Below, in pieces: positions 6,397-12,768 of a stretch of DNA of 15,311 bases; within the stretch, counting starts at the first letter, position 1, and each line of letters opens with the position of its first letter. The notes under the pieces are model-generated. The model ran no database searches, was not told the DNA's origin, and was given only the letters and a program-made list of their open reading frames with translations. Where the stretch lies: assembly GCA_945957305.1 (NCBI GenBank), contig CAMFLN010000008.1, positions 1 to 15,311 on the forward strand, given 5' to 3'. The position numbers and the translations under genes were made by a program. Origin of the DNA: an uncultured Planctomycetaceae bacterium. GTDB lineage: Bacteria > Planctomycetota > Planctomycetia > Pirellulales > JACPPG01.

Positions 6397-7359
6397 CTAT
6401 TCGCCCATCACGTAGGCGAACATCAACGGCGCCACGATCGACGCGTCGGAGTTGATCATGAACTTTGGCGCGTCGCGATCGAGTTTCCACCAGGTGATCT
6501 TTTCGTTGGGCACCGCGCCCGAATACGAGCCGAACGAGGTGGTCGAATCCGAGATCTGGCAGAAGTAGCTCCACAGGCTGACGTCTTTTTCCAGGTCCTG
6601 GATGATCAAGGGAACCGCGCAAATCGCGAAGTCGCCAGCGATACCGCCGCCGATCTGGAAAAACCCGATCTGCGATTTCTCGACCGTCTCCAGGTACCAG
6701 CGGACTAAGTGCTCCATTTGGGCCGTGCCACTTTTGATGACGTTGTGGCTCTTGACGCGCCCTTCGAGCACGCGGGCGGCAAAGATATTGCCCAGCGTCG
6801 AATCTTCGAAGCCCGGCGTGTAGATCGGGATCTTCATGTCGTAGGCGGCCCAGACCCAGGAGTGTTCCTTGGGAATGTGCCGCACCTTTTCGAGCACGCC
6901 GTCCTTGATCAGACGATAGAAGTATTCGTACGAGAAGTACGATTCTCCCTTCTCGCCGGCCTCGCTCCAGTATTCGAGCAGCTTGCCTTCGATGTGACGA
7001 ATGACCGTTTCCGGGATGCAGGTGTCGGTAACCCGATTGAAGCCGCGATCACGCAAATCGACCTCGTCGTCGGGCGAAAGGTCGCGATAATGCGGCACCA
7101 TGCAATAGTCTTTGTGTGCCACCAGGTTGAAGATGTCCTCTTCGAAATTGGCGGCGGTGCAGGAGATGGCGTGTATCTTGCCGGCACGAATCATCTTGGC
7201 GAGCGAGATGCCCAATTCGGCAGTGCTCATCGCTCCGGCCATGGCGAGAAACATCTTGCCGCCGTCGTCGAGATGCTTCTTCCAGGCTTTTGACGCGTCG
7301 ACGGTTTCGCGCGCGTTGAAGTGCCGGAAGTGATGATCCATGAATTGCGAAATTGACAT
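6397..7359 (-). CDS. Deoxyhypusine-synthase-like enzyme (bacterial polyamine-type homologue)
   Basis: 320 residues, the usual length for the family. The catalytic-lysine region is clear: SGAVPNEKITWWKLD at about 280-294 aligns with the SGARPDEAVSWGKI segment of human deoxyhypusine synthase, making Lys292 the likely imine-forming lysine, and NSDASIVAPLMFAY closes the protein. A glycine-rich NAD-binding segment IGGGIAGDF lies at 236-244. There the eukaryotic enzyme has a KHH whose His is catalytic; here it is GDF. Bacteria lack eIF5A, so deoxyhypusine is not the product; bacterial homologues are thought to move aminobutyl groups to small amines, for example in homospermidine synthesis. The acceptor here is open. 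The start at 7359 has GGGAG about ten bases upstream; the longer frame to 7428 is arginine-rich and unlike the family. A palindrome upstream may regulate it. Confidence 0.85.
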   Translation of the reverse strand: MSISQFMDHHFRHFNARETVDASKAWKKHLDDGGKMFLAMAGAMSTAELGISLAKMIRAGKIHAISCTAANFEEDIFNLVAHKDYCMVPHYRDLSPDDEVDLRDRGFNRVTDTCIPETVIRHIEGKLLEYWSEAGEKGESYFSYEYFYRLIKDGVLEKVRHIPKEHSWVWAAYDMKIPIYTPGFEDSTLGNIFAARVLEGRVKSHNVIKSGTAQMEHLVRWYLETVEKSQIGFFQIGGGIAGDFAICAVPLIIQDLEKDVSLWSYFCQISDSTTSFGSYSGAVPNEKITWWKLDRDAPKFMINSDASIVAPLMFAYVMGE

Positions 7360-7411
7360 GCCAATACGACTCCCATGGTGCCGCTGACGAAGGCGCCGTA
7401 TGGCGCACGAA

Positions 7412-7428
7412 TTGCCGGCGCGCGGCAA
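7412..7428. other. Inverted repeat in the leader of the deoxyhypusine-synthase-like gene
   Basis: TTGCCG-GCGCG-CGGCAA forms a six-pair stem with a five-base loop, 53 bases upstream of the start at 7359. It would fall in the transcript leader if transcription starts near the palindrome at 7448. No T-run follows on either strand. Confidence 0.25.
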
Positions 7429-7447
7429 CCGCTTCGGTCAGACTGTG

Positions 7448-7461
7448 AACAATCGATTGTT
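7448..7461. promoter_or_regulatory. Perfect 14-bp palindrome, possible operator
   Basis: AACAATCGATTGTT is self-complementary over all 14 bases. It begins 89 bases upstream of the deoxyhypusine-synthase-like start and overlaps by two bases a minus-strand TAATAA (7460-7465) that could be a -10 element. This arrangement would suit a repressor. It is AT-rich in a GC-rich neighbourhood, which supports a regulatory role. Confidence 0.4.
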
Positions 7462-7523
7462 ATTACCGCTTCCCGGCGCGAGACGTTTAACACGCGGCGG
7501 GAATCTCGCGGTCGGCGTCGCGC

Positions 7524-9722
7524 TTAACGGACGCTCATTTCGCAGCTCACGCCGCCGGCGGCGGGCAGATAGCCGCGGCGAACGTAATCCATCACCATGC
7601 GGTGGGCGCTAAAGCGCCACGCCAGCGATCCGATGGAGTTCATCATGCGACGGATCCACAACCGCGGCAGACCGTCGACGTCGCGATCATAGTACAGGGG
7701 AATGACCTGTTCTTCGAGCACGCGGTACAAGTCGTCGGCGTCGCGGCGGTCGTTGATCTCGTCAGAGACGTGGCTGCTGCCGGTCCCGATCGCGAATCCG
7801 TTCGAGCCATCGTACGCCTCGGCCCACCAGCCGTCGAGGACCGACAGGTTCAATCCGCCGTTGAGCACAGCCTTTTGGCCACTCGTGCCCGAGGCTTCCA
7901 GCGGACGGCGGGGATTGTTGAGCCACACGTCCACCCCCTGCACCAGATGCCGACAGACGTTGATGTCGTAATCCTCGATAAACGCCACGCGCGAGGCGAA
8001 CCGCTCGTCGTGCCGGAGGTTGGCGATCTTCTTGATCAATTGCTTGCCCGGCTCGTCGGCCGGGTGGGCCTTGCCGGCGAAGACGATCTGGATCGGCCGC
8101 TCGGCATCGTTGATCAAATCGTAGAACCGATCGACGTCGGTCAGGATCAAGTCCGCCCGCTTATACGTGGCGAAACGCCGGGCAAACCCGATCGTCAGGA
8201 CGTTCGGGTCCAACATATTGCGCGCCATTTCGATCGACTCATCCGATTCACCCCGCCGGCGGCGTTGCCGGCTGACGCGTCGACGTACGAACGACAACAG
8301 CAGGTTCTTCAGCGTGTGGTGGATTTCCCACAACTCGCCCGGATCGACATTGCGAATTTCCTGCCACACCTCGGGCTCGCCCATGCGGAGGAACCAGTTG
8401 ACCGGAAACTTGCGGTCGTAAAGCTGTTGCATCTGCCACGCCAACCAGCTGCGCACGTGCACGCCATTGGTGATATGGCCGATGGGGATCTCTTCTTCGA
8501 CACGCCACGGCCAGAGGTGCGCCCACATGCGGCGCGACACGTGCCCGTGCAGAGCACTGACGGCATTGGCACGTCGCGAAAGCTTGAGTGCGAGGACTGT
8601 CATGCAGAACGTTTCGGCTTCGTTCTGCGGCTCGACGCGCCCCAGGCCCATCAACTGCTGGAAGGAAATGCCCAGGCTGTCGCGCAGCGGGCCCAAGTGC
8701 TCTTCGATCAGGCCGCCGTCAAAACGATCGTGGCCGGCCGGGACGGGTGTGTGCGTAGTAAAGACTGTGTGTTGCGCCACGTCTCGCAGCGCTTCATCGA
8801 AGGTCAGCCCGTCGGTTTCCATCATTTCGCGAATGGCTTCGAGCCCGGCAAATGAGCTGTGGCCTTCGTTCAAATGGTAGACACCAGGGCGAATACCCAA
8901 GGCGCGCAAAACGCGCACGCCGCCGACCCCCAGCACCAATTCCTGGCGAATGCGGGTGCGATGGTCGCCTCCGTATAGACGGCTGGTCAGCTCACGATCC
9001 TCGGGCCGATTCCCTTCCACGTCGCAATCGAGCAAATACAATTTCACGCGGCCGACATGCATCAGCCAAACTTTGGCCAACAACTGCCCGGCGCGGGTAT
9101 CGATCGAAACTGTGATCGGCTTGCCGTGCTTGTCGACGGCCGGCCGCATGGGCAGGTTCTCGACCTTGGTGTCGAGGTACTCTTCGACCTGGTAGCCATT
9201 GGCGTCAAGCTGTTGCTTGAAATAGCCTTGATCGTAAAACAGCCCAATGGCGACGAACGGCACGCTCAGGTCGCTGGCACTTTTGACATGGTCGCCGGAC
9301 AACACTCCCAGGCCGCCCGAGTAGATGGGCACTGATTCATGAATGCCAAATTCGGCCGAGAAGTAGGCCACCGGCTTGGCCCCGAGCACACCAGTGTGCG
9401 TCGCAGCCCAGGGATTTTGCGTGGCCAGGTATTCCTTCAAGCGGCGGTACGCTTGATTGATGCGGCTGTGCAGCACCAATTCGTTCGCACGCGCTTCGAG
9501 CCGCTCGGGCGTGAACTCGGACAAAAGCGCAATTGGGTTATGATCCAATTGACGCCAGCGGATGGGGTCCAGATCGCGGTACAATTCCACGACCTCGGGA
9601 TGCCAGCTCCACCACAAATTATTGGCCAGGGCCAAGAGCTTGTCGTAGATCGACTCGAACTCGACGCCCCCCTTGGAGAGGCCTTCCAACGCTTTATTGG
9701 GTGCGACTTCAGTCCGGCTCAT
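7524..9722 (-). CDS. glgP: Alpha-glucan (glycogen/maltodextrin) phosphorylase
   Basis: 732 residues. It releases glucose 1-phosphate from alpha-1,4-glucans using pyridoxal phosphate. The N terminus (about 22-70) is the DUF3417 domain with NNLWWSWHPE. Then come YSGGLGVLSGDH (134-145), NEGHSSF (285-291), THTPVPAGHDRFD (323-335), TNGVHVRSW (418-426), FARRFATYKR (513-522) and the pyridoxal-phosphate lysine in EASGTSGQK (Lys617), followed by NGGLNLSVLDGWW. This is the shorter bacterial/archaeal GT35 type rather than the E. coli GlgP/MalP type. The ATG at 9722 has GAAGGAT eight bases upstream and is preferred to an ATG at 9749. No other glycogen gene is in the window; the gene downstream is 164 bases away and likely separate. 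A TAGAAT hexamer 62 bases upstream is a candidate -10. Confidence 0.95.
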   Translation of the reverse strand: MSRTEVAPNKALEGLSKGGVEFESIYDKLLALANNLWWSWHPEVVELYRDLDPIRWRQLDHNPIALLSEFTPERLEARANELVLHSRINQAYRRLKEYLATQNPWAATHTGVLGAKPVAYFSAEFGIHESVPIYSGGLGVLSGDHVKSASDLSVPFVAIGLFYDQGYFKQQLDANGYQVEEYLDTKVENLPMRPAVDKHGKPITVSIDTRAGQLLAKVWLMHVGRVKLYLLDCDVEGNRPEDRELTSRLYGGDHRTRIRQELVLGVGGVRVLRALGIRPGVYHLNEGHSSFAGLEAIREMMETDGLTFDEALRDVAQHTVFTTHTPVPAGHDRFDGGLIEEHLGPLRDSLGISFQQLMGLGRVEPQNEAETFCMTVLALKLSRRANAVSALHGHVSRRMWAHLWPWRVEEEIPIGHITNGVHVRSWLAWQMQQLYDRKFPVNWFLRMGEPEVWQEIRNVDPGELWEIHHTLKNLLLSFVRRRVSRQRRRRGESDESIEMARNMLDPNVLTIGFARRFATYKRADLILTDVDRFYDLINDAERPIQIVFAGKAHPADEPGKQLIKKIANLRHDERFASRVAFIEDYDINVCRHLVQGVDVWLNNPRRPLEASGTSGQKAVLNGGLNLSVLDGWWAEAYDGSNGFAIGTGSSHVSDEINDRRDADDLYRVLEEQVIPLYYDRDVDGLPRLWIRRMMNSIGSLAWRFSAHRMVMDYVRRGYLPAAGGVSCEMSVR

Positions 9723-9784
9723 GTGTATTGATCCTTCAACCGCGGACAAATCCCTTTAGCCTTACACCGCCCACAAAGTGGCTG

Positions 9785-9790
9785 ATTCTA
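9785..9790 (-). promoter_or_regulatory. -10-like TAGAAT ahead of glgP
   Basis: Reading the minus strand, GCTAGAATCAGCC places a -10-like hexamer 62 bases before the glgP start. The -35 region has no strong match. Confidence 0.3.
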
Positions 9791-9825
9791 GCAAGTTGCG
9801 CCGCGTATAGCGACCCCATTGCTAG
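9788..9825. other. Seven-base inverted repeat between glgP and the flavoprotein gene
   Basis: CTAGCAA (9788-9794) and TTGCTAG (9819-9825) are perfect inverted copies separated by 24 bases, overlapping the candidate -10 of glgP. This could be a spaced binding site or chance. The 239-base divergent region around it holds no reading frame I believe in. Confidence 0.25.
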
Positions 9826-9961
9826 CCCGGCGGAGCATGCCGCATACAGTTGTAGCAACTCAATGGTTTTAACATGGGCGGCTGCGGCGCTGCGGCTAAA
9901 CGTCGAAATTACGCTGACCGGCTGATCACGATTCAAATCAATTTCTCAGGAAATTCTCACG

Positions 9962-11041
9962 ATGGCCAATGTCCAGCCCCTGCGCTCGCCCGACGATCCG
10001 GCGCTCGATGATTTATGCCGCGAACTGGCAGCCAGAACTGATGCCCAGGACGTCTCGGGCGCATGGCCGGCCGAACAGTTACAGCTGCTGGGAAAATTTG
10101 GCGTTTACGAATGGTTTCTGCCCCGAGAATGGGGAGGGCAGGAGTGGAGCGGCGCGGACTGCATTCGTGGTTATCTGCGGCTGAGCGAAGCATGCCTGGC
10201 CACCACCTTTATCCTCACACAGCGGACCGGCGCCTGCCAACGCATCGCCGACGGTGACAGCCCACGCAAGTCAGAACTTCTGCCACGATTGGTGACGGGC
10301 GAGTCTTTCGCCACGGTCGGCATTTCGCACCTGACGACCAGTCGGCGCCACTTAGCGCGCCCTGCCCTGGAAGCCGAAGAAACAGCAAACGGTTTTACGC
10401 TCCACGGCTTCAGCCCGTGGGTGACCGGCGGATTGCACGCCGAGACAATAGTGACTGGCGCGACGCTGGCCGATGGCCGGCAGATCCTGGCCGCTGTTCC
10501 CACCGACCTCCCTGGCGTCTCGTCCGATCCTCCGCAGGAATTGGTCGGACTCTCGTCCAGCCACACCGGCGCGGTCCGTTTCGACAAAGTGTTGGTCGAG
10601 CGCGACTGGCTGCTGGCAGGCCCGATCGAAAACGTCATGGCCAGCGGCATCGGCGGTAACACCGGCGGCTTGCAAACCTCGACGCTGGCACTGGGCCTGG
10701 CGCGCAGCGCTATTCGTTACCTCTCTATCGAAGCCGAGAAACGGGACGAGTTGCGCGAGCCGGCCCAAGCGCTGGCTCGCGATGCGGAAACCGCTGTCGA
10801 AGACCTGCTCTCCCTGGCAGGTGGGCGGGAAAGTTGCACCCCACAGGACCTGCGCTACCGCGCGAACAGCCTGGCATTGCGTGCGTCTCAGGCGGCGCTG
10901 ACCGCTGCCAAAGGAGCGGGCTATGTCGCCGGACATCCGGCCGGACGCTGGTGCCGCGAGGCGTTGTTCTTCCTCGTCTGGAGCTGCCCACAGCCGGTGG
11001 CCAACGCCGCCCTCTGCAACCTGGCAGGGTTGGGGGATTAA
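9962..11041 (+). CDS. Acyl-CoA-dehydrogenase-like flavoprotein
   Basis: 359 residues with the three-part ACAD layout: an N-terminal helical domain (about 15-115, including FGVYEWFLPREWGGQ, the usual LVPEEYGG position), a middle beta domain (about 117-215) and a C-terminal helical domain (about 230-359). The C-terminal AAKGAGYVAGHPAGRWCREA corresponds to the QxxGGxGY...RxxRDA segment. Where classical enzymes have YEGTS with the catalytic Glu, this protein has WSCPQ (340-344). It may therefore be an acyl-CoA dehydrogenase using another base, an FMN/FAD monooxygenase of the same fold (DszC/HpaB-like), or inactive. The substrate is unknown. AGGA lies about ten bases before the ATG. It is divergent from glgP and convergent with the zinc-ribbon CBS gene, so it appears to be a single-gene unit. 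Confidence 0.8.
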   Translation: MANVQPLRSPDDPALDDLCRELAARTDAQDVSGAWPAEQLQLLGKFGVYEWFLPREWGGQEWSGADCIRGYLRLSEACLATTFILTQRTGACQRIADGDSPRKSELLPRLVTGESFATVGISHLTTSRRHLARPALEAEETANGFTLHGFSPWVTGGLHAETIVTGATLADGRQILAAVPTDLPGVSSDPPQELVGLSSSHTGAVRFDKVLVERDWLLAGPIENVMASGIGGNTGGLQTSTLALGLARSAIRYLSIEAEKRDELREPAQALARDAETAVEDLLSLAGGRESCTPQDLRYRANSLALRASQAALTAAKGAGYVAGHPAGRWCREALFFLVWSCPQPVANAALCNLAGLGD

Positions 11042-11057
11042 CGAAGGGCGTGATATT

Positions 11058-11069
11058 GCGCGATCGCGC
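11058..11069 (+). terminator. Palindrome followed by T-rich stretch, possible weak terminator
   Basis: GCGCGATCGCGC is a perfect 12-bp palindrome starting 17 bases after the flavoprotein stop, followed by CTTTGTTG. The stem is short (four to five pairs), so termination strength is doubtful. Confidence 0.35.
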
Positions 11070-11088
11070 CTTTGTTGCGCAGGGTGGC

Positions 11089-11108
11089 ACGGACAACTCG
11101 TTGTCCGT
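11089..11108. repeat. Strong stem-loop, REP-like or terminator
   Basis: ACGGACAA-CTCG-TTGTCCGT is a perfect eight-pair stem with a four-base loop in the gap between two convergent genes. No T-run follows, so it is more like a REP-type intergenic element or a stabilising 3' structure than a classical terminator. Only one copy is seen in the window. Confidence 0.5.
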
Positions 11109-11136
11109 AGGCGCCTTGCTGATTCCAAGTCTTCGG

Positions 11137-11154
11137 CGACTCGAAAGCGAGTTG
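11137..11154. terminator. Stem-loop downstream of the zinc-ribbon CBS gene
   Basis: CGACTCG-AAAG-CGAGTTG forms seven pairs (one G-T) around a four-base loop, 12 bases past the stop codon of the CBS gene on the minus strand. It has no T-run, so it is only a candidate for the end of the korA-korB-CBS transcript. Confidence 0.35.
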
Positions 11155-11166
11155 CTGTGCCGCGGC

Positions 11167-11691
11167 TTAACCGCCGAGCGACATAAGATCTTCGGTGATG
11201 TACCGCATGATATCGCGGACCGAGATGATGCCGGTGACCGTGCCGTCGGCCGCCATGACCGGCAGATGGCGGTAACCGCCGATGTCCATTTTGTGGAGCG
11301 CGAATGCGATCGGTGCGTCGGCGTCGATCGTCTCCGGACCGGCGGTCATGAAATCACGCACCGGCCGCGCGGCCAGCGCCGCGAATTCGGTGTTCAAGCG
11401 CAACAGTGCGTCACGCTCGGTAAAGATACCCACCATCTGGCCCGAGTCCTGCACCACGACACAGCCGATAGCGCGTTTCACCATCAGTTGCAGCACGTCG
11501 CGAACCGGCGTGGTTCCATCGACTGACAACGGCGGCCGCGGACCGAGCATGTGGACTCGATCCTTGATCAAGCTATGGGCGACGCGAGACGAAGTGCGCG
11601 GTTTGCTCAGAAAGCCTAGCGGCTGCTGACACTCTTCGCACTCGTCAACGCCGTCGATGTTCTCTTCTTTGCAAAACGGGCAGATCACCAT
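11167..11691 (-). CDS. Zinc-ribbon plus CBS-pair protein
   Basis: 174 residues. The N terminus has four cysteines in two pairs, CPFC (4-7) and CEEC (18-21), spaced as in a rubredoxin-like zinc ribbon. A linker with SSRVAHSLIKD leads into two CBS domains at about 50-105 (ending VGIFTERDALLRL) and 112-165 (MTAGPETIDADAP, GGYRHLPV, GIISVRDIMRYI). CBS pairs usually bind adenine nucleotides and pass the signal to a partner; zinc ribbons bind protein or nucleic acid. Both parts are cytoplasmic. It lies 36 bases after korB and is probably its co-transcribed partner. The second CBS protein of the window (14799-15263) is a paralogue in its CBS part but lacks the ribbon. The ribosome site is not obvious, but the zinc ribbon begins at the chosen ATG, which supports the start. 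Confidence 0.9.
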   Translation of the reverse strand: MVICPFCKEENIDGVDECEECQQPLGFLSKPRTSSRVAHSLIKDRVHMLGPRPPLSVDGTTPVRDVLQLMVKRAIGCVVVQDSGQMVGIFTERDALLRLNTEFAALAARPVRDFMTAGPETIDADAPIAFALHKMDIGGYRHLPVMAADGTVTGIISVRDIMRYITEDLMSLGG

Positions 11692-11727
11692 GGTCGTCGG
11701 TTCCGCCGTCGTCAGTAGAAATTGTGG

Positions 11728-12756
11728 TTAGCTCACCGTCCAAGTGTCGCCGGACATGAACAACTTCTCCAGGTCGCCATCGCCTTTGGCCTTCTTGGCG
11801 TCGACGATCTGCGCGTTGAGCAAATTGTCGTACCGCGGGCGATCGACGGCGCGGAACACGCCGATCGGCTCGGGGAATTCCGGATAGCTCATGCGGCTGA
11901 GCAAGTAGGCCAGGCTCGGCTCGGGCGTCTGCTCGTCATGGAACAGCAGGTCGTCTTCGGAAATGCCCTTGCCCAACTCGACGACCTCGGGATTCATGCC
12001 GTTGAGGCGAATCCCCTTGTCGCGGTTCTTGCCGAAGATCAGCGGCTTGCCGTGTTCGAGCTCGATCGTCGTGTCGGCCTTGGTCTCGCGATCGGTCGCG
12101 TAGTTGTACGCGCCGTCGTTGAAGACATTGCAGTTCTGATAGACCTCGACGAACGACGTGCCGCGGTGCTCAGCGGCACGCTTGAGAACGGCGCCCAAGT
12201 GCTTGATGTTGGTATCGATCGAACGGGCGACGAACGTTCCCTCGCAGCCGATGGCGATCGATAGCGGGTGCAAGGGATTGTCGATGGCCCCCATCGGGGT
12301 GCTTTTGGTCACCTTACCCAAAGGCGAGGTAGGGCTGTATTGCCCCTTGGTCAGACCATAAATGCGGTTGTTGAACAGGATGATGTTGATATCCAGGTTG
12401 CGGCGGATGGCATGCATCAGGTGATTGCCGCCAATGCTCAAACCGTCGCCGTCGCCGGTGATGACCCACACCATCAGGTCGGGGCGCGCGGCTTTCAGCC
12501 CTGTGGCCACGGCCGGGGCGCGACCGTGAATCGAGTGAATGCCGTAGGTGTTCATGTAATACGGAAACCGGCTGGAGCAGCCGATGCCCGAGACGAACAC
12601 CATCTTCTCGCGCGGCACGCCCAGCGAAGGAAGCACCTTCTTCATCTGGGCGAGAATCGAATAGTCGCCGCAGCCAGGACACCAGCGGACGTCCTGGTCG
12701 CTGGCAAAATCGTTAGCCGTCAACACGGGCAGGGAAGTCGATGTATCAGTGCTCAT
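11728..12756 (-). CDS. korB: 2-oxoacid:ferredoxin oxidoreductase beta subunit (2-oxoglutarate type)
   Basis: 342 residues. It carries the thiamine-diphosphate site, GDGDGLSIGGNH at 101-112 with NIILFNN ending the motif near 130, and the four cysteines that hold the [4Fe-4S] cluster in this family: Cys26 and Cys29 (WCPGCG), Cys60 (GIGCSSR) and Cys209 (QNCN). With the alpha subunit it decarboxylates a 2-oxoacid oxidatively to the acyl-CoA and reduces ferredoxin, or runs in reverse. The KTKSTPMG-like GKVTKSTPMG segment (147-156) and overall layout are those of the two-subunit KorAB type; 2-oxoglutarate is the likely substrate but pyruvate cannot be ruled out from sequence. The start is 12 bases after the korA stop, indicating one transcript. 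No separate ferredoxin-like delta subunit is present. Confidence 0.93.
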   Translation of the reverse strand: MSTDTSTSLPVLTANDFASDQDVRWCPGCGDYSILAQMKKVLPSLGVPREKMVFVSGIGCSSRFPYYMNTYGIHSIHGRAPAVATGLKAARPDLMVWVITGDGDGLSIGGNHLMHAIRRNLDINIILFNNRIYGLTKGQYSPTSPLGKVTKSTPMGAIDNPLHPLSIAIGCEGTFVARSIDTNIKHLGAVLKRAAEHRGTSFVEVYQNCNVFNDGAYNYATDRETKADTTIELEHGKPLIFGKNRDKGIRLNGMNPEVVELGKGISEDDLLFHDEQTPEPSLAYLLSRMSYPEFPEPIGVFRAVDRPRYDNLLNAQIVDAKKAKGDGDLEKLFMSGDTWTVS

Positions 12757-12768
12757 TGCAAGAATGAC

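Noticed and set aside
7602..8855. 417-codon open frame on the plus strand opposite glgP
   Set aside because: It lies wholly within glgP, which has all family motifs; the antisense translation shows no domain and looks like a composition artefact.
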